DNA from: Hormoscilla sp. GUM202
GTDB taxonomy: Bacteria > Cyanobacteriota > Cyanobacteriia > Cyanobacteriales > Desertifilaceae
DNA length: 36,809 nucleotides
NCBI GenBank assembly: GCA_005518205.2
Contig: RFFC02000031.1
Coordinates: 1 to 36,809 of the forward strand
Reading direction: 5' to 3'
Part shown: positions 7,930 through 19,026 of the stretch, piece after piece
Layout of the letters: each line of letters starts with the position of its first letter
Numbering within the stretch: position 1 is the first letter of the stretch
The notes under the pieces: model-generated
Database searches by the model: none
Seen by the model: the letters and a program-made list of their open reading frames with translations, nothing else
Told to the model about the DNA's origin: nothing
Program-made: the position numbers and the translations under genes

Positions 7930-8398
7930 GGCGGCCCCCTCCTGAACGGGAGGGGTGAAGTTATTGGCATGAATACAGCTATTCGTACCGATGCTCAAGG
8001 TTTGGGTTTTACTATCCCGATCGAAACGGCCCAGCGCATTGCCGCACAGCTATTTGCTCGCGGTGAGGTTTGGCATCTTTTTTTGGGTATTCAAATGGTG
8101 AATCTTTCTCCTACCCTCAGAGCCAAATTTGAATCTTCACTCTCAGCTAGAGATCGCCTCTGACAAAGGGGTTTTGATTGTCAAAGTCTTCTCTGATTCA
8201 CCTGCTGCTTCTTCTGGTCTGCTTCCTGGTGATGTGATTGTCAAAATCGATCGTACCCCCGTCCAGTCTGCCACGGAAGTTCAGGATCTGGTAGAAGCTA
8301 GCGTTGTCGGAGAACTATTGAGGGTGCAAGTCAACCGCAATGGTAAGATCCTCTCGATTCCGGTGCGACCTGCTGCCCTCAGACAGAATGAAGATTGA
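7930..8398 (+). pseudogene. HtrA/Deg-type serine protease, N-terminally deleted and frameshifted
   Basis: Homology begins abruptly at [20 protein letters not shown], immediately after where the active-site GNS should be, so the whole N-terminus, two of the catalytic residues and the catalytic Ser are gone. It continues through [20 protein letters not shown] and [19 protein letters not shown] one-base slip near 8133 moves it into the next frame. There the PDZ domain follows: [32 protein letters not shown], and the C-terminus ending at 8398. HtrA proteases remove damaged periplasmic and thylakoid-lumen proteins. Here only the end of the protease domain and one PDZ domain remain. The breakpoint abuts the group II intron, which may have caused or followed the deletion. 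Confidence 0.88.
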
Positions 8399-8451
8399 TG
8401 GTTCATGCGATCGCCGACCACCCCATTTTACAGGGGAGGATCTTTTTCTAG

Positions 8452-8604
8452 AGCGTCGGTCCATTAATAAAACTTGACAAATTAAAAGATCTGTGCATCA
8501 TGCATAAAATCGACAATTTCTCCTGGAGTCCGACCCCTCTATTCACTCCTATTCACTCCCCTCTCCCTGCTCAGAGCTCCCTGCTCCCCTACTGGACCGA
8601 CGCT
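8452..8604. repeat. Putative 153-bp miniature inverted-repeat element with CTAG flanks
   Basis: AGCGTCGGTCCA (8452-8463) is repeated inverted as TGGACCGACGCT (8593-8604). Both ends are flanked by CTAG (8448-8451 and 8605-8608), which looks like a 4-bp target duplication; counting it as arm gives a perfect 15-bp inverted repeat. The interior is T/C-rich with short TATTCACTCC repeats and has no ORF. The right end coincides with the point where the DUF760 homology stops, so insertion or a following deletion probably removed the 3' end of that gene. Confidence 0.6.
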
Positions 8605-8608
8605 CTAG

Positions 8609-8915
8609 GCTCCTATCTAGCTGCATCCGCTGTTCCATCTGGCGTAAGAAATAACCGCTCATCATGGCAGAAGCCAGCAGACTGGCGAGATTTCCTTTCG
8701 GTGACAATCTGCATGTTAAAGTTTTCCGAGGGTAAGGTTCCGACCAGGGAGTGAACCTTCTAGGAGATGAGATATTTTATTTCTGGTGTGATATACTTGG
8801 CAACTCGGGCTAAAACATCCGAATTATGTTTTTTAAGGTATTTCAGCAAATCTTTGCCTTGCTCTTGTGTTGCAGATTCAGGGAAAATTTCTGATTCCTA
8901 AAGCGGAAAAACCAT
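8609..8915 (-). pseudogene. DUF760-family protein, decayed
   Basis: From an ATG at 8913-8915 the minus strand reads MVFPL, amber, ESEIFPESATQEQGKDLLKY, LKKHNSDVLARVAKYITPEI, KYLIS, amber, KVHSLVGTLPSENFNMQIVT. After a slip near 8690 it continues KGNLASLLASAMMSGYFLRQ and MEQRMQLDRSL. This is the compact helical DUF760 core found in cyanobacteria and plastids (function unknown; the conserved block is L-x-G-x-L-P to M-M-x-G-Y-F-L). Both ambers (8898-8900 and 8760-8762) lie exactly in the otherwise unbroken frame and are one C-to-T change from CAG. The 5' side is bordered by a miniature element whose target duplication contains the ATG, and the 3' side by another. The gene is dead but still readable, so inactivation is fairly recent. 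Confidence 0.8.
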
Positions 8916-9108
8916 GGCTCTTCGGTACTTGGGAAGCAAATTAGGGGTTCAAAAATCACCGAAAGCTTTGCTCTGTAAGGCGAGGGGCGACTTGTTAGAC
9001 CCAATAGTTGCCGCCAAAAAGACAGTCTATCGTCTCAAAGCCTTGCGCAGCAAGGCGAGAGCGCCTGAAACCCGAAGCTAAAATACCATTGCTTTGTACC
9101 GAAGAGCC
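8916..9108. mobile_element. ISL3-type miniature inverted-repeat element (MITE-1)
   Basis: A 193-bp segment bounded by perfect 13-bp inverted repeats, GGCTCTTCGGTAC (8916-8928) and GTACCGAAGAGCC (9096-9108). It is flanked on both sides by the identical 8-mer AAAACCAT (8908-8915 and 9109-9116). Ends beginning GGCTCTTC and an 8-bp target duplication are characteristic of the ISL3 family. No transposase is encoded, so it is a non-autonomous element. It inserted at the start codon of the DUF760 gene: the duplicated 8-mer, read on the minus strand, is ATGGTTTT. Confidence 0.88.
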
Positions 9109-9229
9109 AAAACCATGAAACTCGTAAATACCTGATTGGCCTACTATTGTATTATATCATTAATCTGGGGAAGTGAATTTAAAATCGAGAATTGAACCTG
9201 CCAAGGAGGTTAATTGTATTCACTTACCT

Positions 9230-9721
9230 TCACCCCTTCACCCCTTCACCAGTAAGGGTCGGGAGTTGCTCGATCTGGAAATATTGATGAAATTTGTTGG
9301 TTACCTGCAGGGAGTACGATCGCCCATTTGCTTGCCGCTGTCGCTTCACTAACCCTATTTCTACCAGTTGGCCGACGTGCTGATAGGCGCCGCTGCCTCG
9401 CAACTCCACTAACTCGCTTTGTACGATCTTATCACTTAGGGCGATCGCCGCTAATGTCCGCAAGGCTCCGACTCCCAATTCTGCTGGCAGTAGGTTGTAG
9501 GCGATCTCCTGAAAGTCCGATCGCAGCTGCAGAGAGTATCCTGTTGGGGTCTCTACCACTTCCAAGGCGCTGTCTCGACTGGCATAGTCGGCCATTAGTT
9601 CTTTCATCCCTGCTTTTGCCTGACCCTTGTCGCATTTGGCTAAGTTGGCGATCTCGGCGATCGACAGTGCTTTTCCCTTTAGGTATAGTATGGCTTCTAT
9701 CTTTGTTGCTAAACGCTCCAT
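9230..9721 (-). CDS. scpB: Segregation and condensation protein ScpB
   Basis: A 163-residue protein of the ScpB family, two tandem winged-helix domains that bridge ScpA and SMC in the chromosome condensation complex. It opens with ATKIEAILYLKGKALSIAEI and carries the second winged helix with IVQSELVELRGSGAYQHVGQ and LVEIGLVKRQRQ. The length is typical. The last codons (LTGEGVKG and stop) fall in a CCTTCACC-type tandem repeat (about 9226-9251), so the C-terminus may have drifted by slippage. It stands alone, with no scpA nearby. Confidence 0.92.
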   Translation of the reverse strand: MERLATKIEAILYLKGKALSIAEIANLAKCDKGQAKAGMKELMADYASRDSALEVVETPTGYSLQLRSDFQEIAYNLLPAELGVGALRTLAAIALSDKIVQSELVELRGSGAYQHVGQLVEIGLVKRQRQANGRSYSLQVTNKFHQYFQIEQLPTLTGEGVKG

Positions 9722-9850
9722 TGGCCATCGGTCTTTTCTGGTTACTCGTGGGCGATCTGGTACTATGTCACTTGACTATTTACACTATACCCTAAATCCT
9801 CTCCTTAAAACCTCGCCGACCCTGGAAATTTCTCCGGACGGCCATCTTCG

Positions 9851-9932
9851 GCATTTGTGAGTTCACAAATGCCCATAAACTTGGTTTCTCAACTTTCACG
9901 AATGATTTATTTATAATTGCTATATAGCAATT
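9851..9932. repeat. Two short palindromes upstream of scpB
   Basis: GCATTTGTGAGTTCACAAAT with its final GC (about 9852-9873) forms a hairpin with a 4-base loop. AATTGCTATATAGCAATT (9915-9932) is a perfect 18-bp palindrome. Both lie in the roughly 270-base non-coding stretch between scpB and the next fragment. Palindromes of the second type are frequent dispersed repeats in cyanobacteria. No ORF or clear promoter was seen between 9722 and 9990. Confidence 0.6.
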
Positions 9933-9991
9933 CGTGCAGGAGTTGTGCAAACATATTTTTCAAAATTTGAATAATTGAATAGGGTGCAGTT

Positions 9992-10213
9992 TTGCTTCTC
10001 AATTTTAAATTTTCGCAGTTAGCATTTAAATATGGAGTTTCCCGCAAAGATAATCTGAAAAGTTATGTCGTCTTTTTAGGAGTAACTAATTACGGCGAGA
10101 CGACAACGCTTGCTATCTTGTGCGAAGCAGATTATCCTGGTAGAACTAAACCAGCCACACCAACCTATAGAAATGGTAGGCTTGCCTGTGGTGAAGGAAC
10201 AACAGAACTATGA
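9992..10213 (+). pseudogene. C-terminal fragment of a type IV pilin-like domain (kinase-pilin paralogue)
   Basis: The 73-codon stretch reads FKYGVSRKDNLKSYVVFLGV, then TTLAILCEADYPGRTKPATP and TYRNGRLACGEGTTEL. This is the C-terminal half of the pilin-like domain that cyanobacteria carry either in PilA-like proteins or at the end of some Ser/Thr kinases. The last 45 codons and about 35 bases beyond the stop are nearly identical in DNA to the 3' end of the kinase pseudogene at 23006-24298, but in opposite orientation. No N-terminal prepilin peptide or helix is present upstream, so it is a fragment. It keeps a segment (SRKDNLKSYV) that the other copy has lost. Confidence 0.75.
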
Positions 10214-10326
10214 AGATAGCTGAGATGTAAGTTGGGCGGTGCCCACCCCACTTGGCAGATTGATTGGTGTTAGAATCAGAGTGCAGGATCGCGTGTTATC
10301 ATTGATATTTATCTGAGGACGATCGC

Positions 10327-10914
10327 ATGAATGACCTTCGCCGCAGCTTCTTTCGCGCTTGCAACCCTAGCAAGACGATCGACATGGCAGATGCAGCAGA
10401 ACGGAAATATTATATCGATTTTGCCTCGGTCCGGGGAGCGGAAACGGTCCGGGAACTGGGTGAGACTATTAGTTTAACGAATCCCGATCCTAGTTGTCAG
10501 CTCTTTACGGGACATATAGGATGTGGTAAATCTACCGAACTTTTGCGCTTGAAGCAGGAACTGGAACAAGATGGCTTCCACGTGGTATATTTTGAGAGCG
10601 ATCGGGAATTGGATATCGGGGATGTCGATATCAGCGACATTCTCCTGGCGATCGCCCATCAGATCGGGGAAAGCTTGAGCGCTGCTAAGGTTTCCTTGCC
10701 AGGACAGTATTTTACCAACCTTTTAAAAGAATGTGCGGACTTTTTACAAGCGCCGGTGGAACTAGGGGTGGAAGTTGATATTCCCATTGGACTGGGTAAA
10801 TTGAAAGCGCAAACTAAAGACAGTCCCAAGCTGCGCAGTCAGTTGAGACAGTATCTGGAACCCCAGACGGAAGGGTTGTTGAGGGCTATTAACGAAGAAC
10901 TGCTTTTACCTGCG
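10327..10914 (+). pseudogene. P-loop ATPase, 3' half lost to an IS insertion/deletion
   Basis: The protein starts MNDLRRSFFRACNPSKTIDM and has a Walker A motif at about residues 62-70 (GHIGCGKST). A hydrophobic/acidic strand VVYFESDRELDIGDVDISDI follows. Homology ends at LLRAINEELLLPA, just where proteins of this type go on to the Walker B region (an IVDNLD-like motif). After 10914 the sequence is the C-terminal side of an IS5 transposase on the other strand, so the ATPase lacks Walker B and everything after it. Full-length relatives are standalone AAA-like or KAP-like ATPases of unknown role in cyanobacteria. Confidence 0.75.
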
Positions 10915-11398
10915 GCGCCTTGTAAGTCGTGGGCTTGGCCAGGGGTAAGATGAAATCCTGTGGGATTGCCCAAGGCATCGCCAGTGGCATGAATCTTTGT
11001 CGATAGTCCCCCTTTACTACGGCCTATGGCTTGGGTTTCGCACGTATCTGAGGGTGTTTTTTTTGCACCCGCACTGTGTTGATGGGCACGCACGATGGTG
11101 GCATCAATCGCGGCGTATTCGTTATCGGCGTCTGAGGCCAAGACATCGAATACCTGCTTCCAAACTCCCTTTTCAGACCAACGGGTATGGCGGGTATGAA
11201 CAACCCGAAAATCCCCAAAACACTCCAGTAAATCCCGCCAGGGAATGCCAGCACGATATCGATATAACACGGCTTCAACGAAGAATCTATTGTTCTTGGC
11301 CTCCGCGCCTGGGTCACCCTCTTTACCAGGTAAAAGGTGTTCGATCCGTTCCCACTGGTCGTCTCGCAAGCCATAGCGTCTCATATCATGCCCTCTTG
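10915..11398 (-). mobile_element. IS5-family insertion sequence, truncated
   Basis: The transposase reads from an ATG at 11384 (MRRYGLRDDQWERIEHLLPG) through the first catalytic Asp (YAAIDATIVRAHQHSAGAKK) and GGLSTKIHATGDALGNPTGF. It stops after HDLQGA, where the second DDE Asp should follow. About half the element is missing. The left junction fuses directly to the P-loop ATPase gene and the right junction, near 11398, to a protease-like gene on the opposite strand. No matching terminal repeats or target duplication can be found. A deletion that started inside the element probably removed its 3' half together with flanking DNA. Confidence 0.85.
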
Positions 11399-11719
11399 GC
11401 GGGAAAATTTCCCCAATATTCCTCGATATCTGGAACGAAAGCAGTAGCATCTACAGTCAAGTTTTCCCCCTCATCAGCTAGTAATGTTATCCCCATGCGA
11501 ATAAGACCCCCTTCCAGACGCATACCTCTAATCAGCATTGTCAGTCTAGCTAGAGGTTCAATGCCTTCAAACCCTATCAACAACAGAATCTGTTCTAATA
11601 CCCTGCATTTATACTCGCAGGATAATCCGATTTGTGTTTTCCGATTGAGTTACCGGACGGTAAGCGTAACGAATAGCCCCCGTTGCAAAAGCATCATCGT
11701 TTTTTAACAGTAGTGCCAT
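11398..11719 (-). pseudogene. Retropepsin-like aspartyl protease homologue (tentative), broken
   Basis: The ATG at 11719 overlaps the DUF5678 stop (TGATG). It reads MALLLKNDDAFATGAIRYAY and PVTQSENTNRIILRV, then stops. After a slip, another frame gives LIGFEGIEPLARLTMLIRGM, then LEGGLIRMGITLLADEGENL and VDATAFVPDIEEYWGNFP before entering the IS. The order (an N-terminal RYxYxP block, a hydrophobic stretch, a terminal VPxxxxxWxNFP before an expected FLGL tail) reminds me of small cyanobacterial aspartyl-protease-like proteins, but the D-T-G motif is not visible because that part is deleted. The identity is therefore tentative; that it is a broken gene is clear. Confidence 0.45.
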
Positions 11720-12084
11720 CAGTAAATCGCCGTCACATATATACCTGTATTCCTGAGATCGCCTAACTGTTGGCTAATTTCATCGATGTGGGGTCCATCA
11801 GCCAATAGTTTACCATCCTTGAGAGCGATCCAGCGTCCTTTATATTGCATCCGATTCTGTTCGATCCAGTCTTGATTCATCTGCGTATCTCGATAACGAG
11901 GTGTGTCCCGATCGACCGTTACCACGGATGGTGTCAGCAGGTAAGCTAATTTCTTTACCTCCTCGCGATCGGGATACTGCTAGATCGCTTCGGTGGACAG
12001 CTTTTGGGCTGCATAAAAATCCCCTGCCAGCAATTGCGATCGCATCGCCGTTACGAACTCTTCTGCGGTGCTGTAGGTTGGCAT
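11719..12084 (-). pseudogene. DUF5678-type small protein with an internal amber codon
   Basis: An ATG at 12084, preceded by a good ribosome site (GGGAG, 8-10 bases upstream), starts MPTYSTAEEFVTAMRSQLLA and GDFYAAQKLSTEAI, followed by TAG (11980-11982). The same frame then runs on without interruption: QYPDREEVKKLAYLLTPS and WIEQNRMQYKGRWIALKDGK, LLADGPHIDEISQQLGDLRN to a TGA at 11719-11721. The second half is the DUF5678 pattern (W-x-x-x-N-x-x-x-Y-x-G-x-W-V/I-A-L-x-x-G). One nonsense mutation in an otherwise preserved 121-codon frame suggests a recent loss, or a short downstream product from the ATG at 11925. It is followed by an overlapping protease-like gene. Confidence 0.65.
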
Positions 12085-15932
<3,848 letters not shown>

Positions 15933-15949
15933 AGCACCGGTGATAATGA

Positions 15950-15983
15950 CAGTTCGGGGGTGAAGATAAAGGCCCCTGAACTG
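15950..15983 (+). terminator. Hairpin downstream of apcE
   Basis: CAGTTCGGGG (15950-15959) pairs with CCCCTGAACTG (15973-15983), leaving one bulged T and a loop of about 13 bases, 17 bases after the apcE stop. There is no U-run, so it may be an RNA-processing or stabilising hairpin rather than a full terminator. That would fit the usual excess of apcAB over apcE transcript. Confidence 0.5.
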
Positions 15984-16132
15984 CTACAGAGACTGCCAGG
16001 GAAGCAAAATCAGGGTAAATATTAAATATTGTGAAGAAGAGATTGAAAATGTAACCGAGATGCAGGAAAATGAAAGCTGAGTAGGAAGCTATTAGCTGGG
16101 CGCTCAGGACTAGCCCATGTACGGGAGCAGTC

Positions 16133-16191
16133 GATGTCTCCTCTTGGGTGCTCCTAGCGTTCCCAGGAGATGCAGAGCACCAGGAGACATG
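16133..16191. repeat. Palindromic element in the apcE-apcA spacer
   Basis: ATGTCTCC near 16134 pairs with GGAGACAT near 16184. An inner imperfect stem is made of GGTGCTCC and the GAGCACC side around CGTTCCCAGGAGATGCAGAG. The outer arms match those of the 92-bp palindrome at 5839-5930, so the two may be members of one dispersed family. The 349-base apcE-apcA spacer (15933-16281) otherwise holds no ORF and presumably the apcA promoter. Confidence 0.6.
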
Positions 16192-16281
16192 GAAGCGGCG
16201 TCAAGTAAAATAGCCCCAAAGCCTTGGTCCAAGCCAAGTGAAGACCGATTTGGTTACATTAATTATTGGAGGAATCCACGC

Positions 16282-16767
16282 ATGAGTATAGTCACGAAAT
16301 CAATCGTGAATGCAGATGCTGAGGCCCGTTATCTCAGCCCAGGCGAACTAGAGCAGATCAAAGGCTTTGTCACATCAGGCGAACAGCGTCTGCGGATCGC
16401 TCAAGTTTTGACAGACTCCCGTGAACGCATCGTTAAGGAAGCAGGAGACCAACTGTTCCAAAAGCGTCCAGATGTGGTTTCTCCCGGTGGAAATGCCTAT
16501 GGTGAAGAAATGACCGCTACCTGTCTGCGGGACATGGACTACTATCTGCGTCTGATCACCTACGGAATTGTAGCAGGCGATGTCACCCCGATCGAAGAAA
16601 TCGGTCTGGTGGGTGCCAAAGAAATGTACAAGTCCCTGGGAACTTCCCTGGATGCGTTAGCAGAAAGCGTCCGCTGCATGAAGGGTGTCGCCGTCGGGAT
16701 GATGTCTGGCGACGACGCTGCGGAAGCAGGCTCCTACTTTGACTACGTGATCGGTGGTCTGCAATAG
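16282..16767 (+). CDS. apcA: Allophycocyanin alpha subunit
   Basis: A 161-residue bilin-binding globin-like protein. The start [20 protein letters not shown], preceded by GGAGGAAT, fixes the beginning at 16282; an open frame upstream of it is spurious. Cys81 in [13 protein letters not shown] binds phycocyanobilin. It pairs with ApcB into (alpha-beta)3 trimers that stack into the core cylinders organised by ApcE. Length and sequence are normal. Confidence 0.98.
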   Translation: MSIVTKSIVNADAEARYLSPGELEQIKGFVTSGEQRLRIAQVLTDSRERIVKEAGDQLFQKRPDVVSPGGNAYGEEMTATCLRDMDYYLRLITYGIVAGDVTPIEEIGLVGAKEMYKSLGTSLDALAESVRCMKGVAVGMMSGDDAAEAGSYFDYVIGGLQ

Positions 16768-16860
16768 GACTGCAATAGGAGATATTCCTTTCCCTCGGAC
16801 GACGCACAGAAGCGTCAACAGAAAGTTCGCAAATTTAGGTAACTTCAAAGAAGCAAAACA

Positions 16861-17346
16861 ATGCAAGACGCAATTACCGCTGTAATCAATTCCTCTGATG
16901 TCCAAGGTAAGTACCTGGACACTGCCGCCCTCGACAAGCTGAAAGGCTACTTCCAAACGGGTGAATTGCGTGTGCGCGCAGCAACAGCTATTAGCGCTAA
17001 TGCAGCCGCGATCGTCAGGGACGCTGTGGCCAAATCCCTGCTATACTCTGACAGCACCCGTCCCGGTGGCAACATGTACACCACCCGTCGCTATGCTGCT
17101 TGCATTCGCGACTTAGACTACTTCCTGCGCTACGCCACCTACGCCATGTTGGCAGGAGATCCTTCCATCCTGGATGAGCGCGTGCTCAACGGCTTGAAGG
17201 AAACCTACAACTCCTTGGGCGTGCCCATTGGCAATACAGTGCAAGCCATTCAAGCGATGAAAGAAGTAACGGCTGGCCTGGTGGGCCTAGATGCCGGTAA
17301 GGAAATGGGCGTCTATTTTGACTATATCTGCTCTGGCTTGAGCTAG
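16861..17346 (+). CDS. apcB: Allophycocyanin beta subunit
   Basis: A 161-residue partner of ApcA, starting [20 protein letters not shown]. The chromophore Cys81 lies in [20 protein letters not shown], and Asn71 in RPGGNMYTT is the residue that is gamma-N-methylated in this family. It lies 93 bases after apcA, which supports co-transcription and equal stoichiometry. No lesion is seen. Confidence 0.98.
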   Translation: MQDAITAVINSSDVQGKYLDTAALDKLKGYFQTGELRVRAATAISANAAAIVRDAVAKSLLYSDSTRPGGNMYTTRRYAACIRDLDYFLRYATYAMLAGDPSILDERVLNGLKETYNSLGVPIGNTVQAIQAMKEVTAGLVGLDAGKEMGVYFDYICSGLS

Positions 17347-17375
17347 GAATTTTTCCGGCTGCCTGGCCACTCATT

Positions 17376-17465
17376 GAGTCTGGGAAGTCGAAAGTGAGTC
17401 CTAGCCCGTTACTAGCCTAGGGAATGGGTTGGATCGGTCTAGGATTGACTCTTGACTCCCAGACT
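17376..17465 (+). promoter_or_regulatory. Extended imperfect hairpin between apcB and apcC
   Basis: AGTCTGGGA (17377-17385) is exactly complementary to TCCCAGACT (17457-17465), and inner segments (GAGTCCTAG and CTAGGATTGACTC) add further pairing, giving a long stem over the 188-base apcB-apcC spacer. Such structures in phycobilisome operons are generally thought to lower transcription or alter stability so that linker transcripts are rarer than apcAB transcripts. That role is inferred from position. Confidence 0.55.
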
Positions 17466-17534
17466 TTAAGATGTAAAATTTAATAAGTTCTATAGATTTA
17501 AGCTTTTCAGCAAGTAATAAGGAGAAATAGACCC

Positions 17535-17738
17535 ATGCGGATGTTTAAGATTACAGCCTGCGTTCCCAGCCTAACTCGGATTCGCACCCAGCGGGAACTG
17601 CAAAACACATACTTTACCAAGCTAGTCGCCTACGACAACTGGTTTCAGGAGCAGCAGCGGATCATGAAAATGGGTGGCAAAATTGTCAAGGTGCAACTGG
17701 CGACTGGTAAAGTAGGAGCTAACGCAGGGCTGATGTAA
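17535..17738 (+). CDS. apcC: Phycobilisome small core linker LC7.8
   Basis: A 67-residue basic protein, MRMFKITACVPSLTRIRTQR, of the CpcD/ApcC linker fold. It sits at the ends of the allophycocyanin core cylinders and tunes their assembly and energy flow. A clear ribosome site (AAGGAG) precedes the ATG. It closes the apcEABC cluster; no canonical terminator follows within 60 bases. Confidence 0.97.
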   Translation: MRMFKITACVPSLTRIRTQRELQNTYFTKLVAYDNWFQEQQRIMKMGGKIVKVQLATGKVGANAGLM

Positions 17739-18073
17739 ACGAAGCTTTTTGATTATACTGCGAAGGTTAGGAACTGCGCTTATTTTAGCCGCCAATATGT
17801 CATTGCGAGGGGGGAGATAATTGGGGTGTCCTCTTTGCTGCGCTGCAAGCTTCGGGATGCGCTCATGCCGAAGCTTTGTTTTTGTTCTGGTCCCTATTCG
17901 AACTGAGGGTCTGGCTATGCGCTACCGCAAGTATGAGAAGAAACTCTCACGATTGCAATGGCTGAATCGTCATAAGCAGATTGGTTCGGCTAATTGGAAG
18001 TATTCCCAAGTTAAGATAGATAGCCCGTTTGCACCGAAAAATAGCCAACATCCGTAAGGACACATTGCATTTG

Positions 18074-18855
18074 GTCGGGGTCGAGCTGACAATCGCTTGT
18101 CAACCCTCCCTTTCGGAACCGTGCTTGCGACTTTCATCGCACACGGCTACTGGGTAGTTGGCCCTTTGTCATAGGTAGGTTTTTTTACTAGGGATTTCTC
18201 CCCTTGACCCTTACCACTCCTCTTTTCGCCCCTTACCCGCCGATTGACGGTCAAACATACCTCTAAGGGTTCCGTGCTTTGTTAGGGGTACTCATTGCCG
18301 TGGCTTCCAACTATCACCGTCCTATGTCAGCATATCCGCAGGCATTACCCCGGGCATTGGCTTTTTAGGACATCCCTCTCCTCGTGGCTTGCGCAAAACA
18401 TCTAACTTGTCCTACTTCCTACTGAGTAGGACAGCACACGAGAAGTTATTTCGTTCCTTGGTCTCATTTCTCGATGCTTTTAGGTCCCTACTATACCCCG
18501 GGAGTTATTCGAGTACGATGCTAACCAGGAGTGACGGTTAACACTAACTACCATTTCCCTTTTGGGCCAGCGTAATAGCCTTATTCCGCTGGTTCTGGAT
18601 GACGAGGCTTACATAAGTTTGCTTGTTCTAACCATGAGCATCTGTCCTAGTGGCGTCACCGGTTCAGGCTACCAGCTATCCTACATTTAAGTCCTTGCGG
18701 AGCACCGAGGTGATGTTACTCCTCAGCACTAAGGACCGGTGTCACCCCCGTACCTGGGGGAGGGGAATTAAACCCCCATGAGTACCAAAGTTATCCGGCT
18801 AATGGAACCGGACCCGACTTTTACCATTGCTGATTTACGCCGGAACGAATCGCAC
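18074..18855 (-). mobile_element. ORF-less group II intron (about 782 nt) antisense within tnpB
   Basis: The minus strand starts GTGCGATTCG at 18855, which fits the GTGYG intron 5' consensus. It ends with a 34-nt domain V at 18116-18149 (starts TAGCCGTGTG, GATGAAAGTC tetraloop region, ends ACGGTTC). A domain VI hairpin follows (GGGTTGACA paired with TGTC and the CGACCC side) with the 3' terminus near 18074 (ending GAC). Both flanks are adjacent parts of tnpB, which confirms the boundaries to within a few bases. No maturase frame lies inside, so any mobility would need a protein in trans, for example the maturase encoded at 5967-7757. Being antisense to tnpB, it cannot be spliced from the tnpB transcript. 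Confidence 0.82.
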
Positions 18856-19026
18856 CACATCCTATCTAGCCAAAAACCACAGCCGAATAGGAATAGAGAA
18901 ACTGAATGTGTCTGGTATGATGGCTAATCACAAGCTAGCGAAAGCTATTGGGGACATGGGCTTCCATAGTTGGAGTACAAATGCCAGTTGTATGGATCAA
19001 CCTTAATTGTGGTTGACCGATGGTAA

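Noticed and set aside
16117-16281. Possible N-terminal extension of ApcA from an upstream ATG in frame.
   Set aside because: ApcA begins at 16282 with the conserved [12 protein letters not shown] and a good ribosome site; the upstream part overlaps a palindromic repeat.
17821-17900. Start of a separate small gene (MGCPLCCAASFGMRSC) upstream of the tnpB piece.
   Set aside because: The sequence has no family resemblance and runs straight into the tnpB frame; it is probably chance reading of repeat-like DNA.
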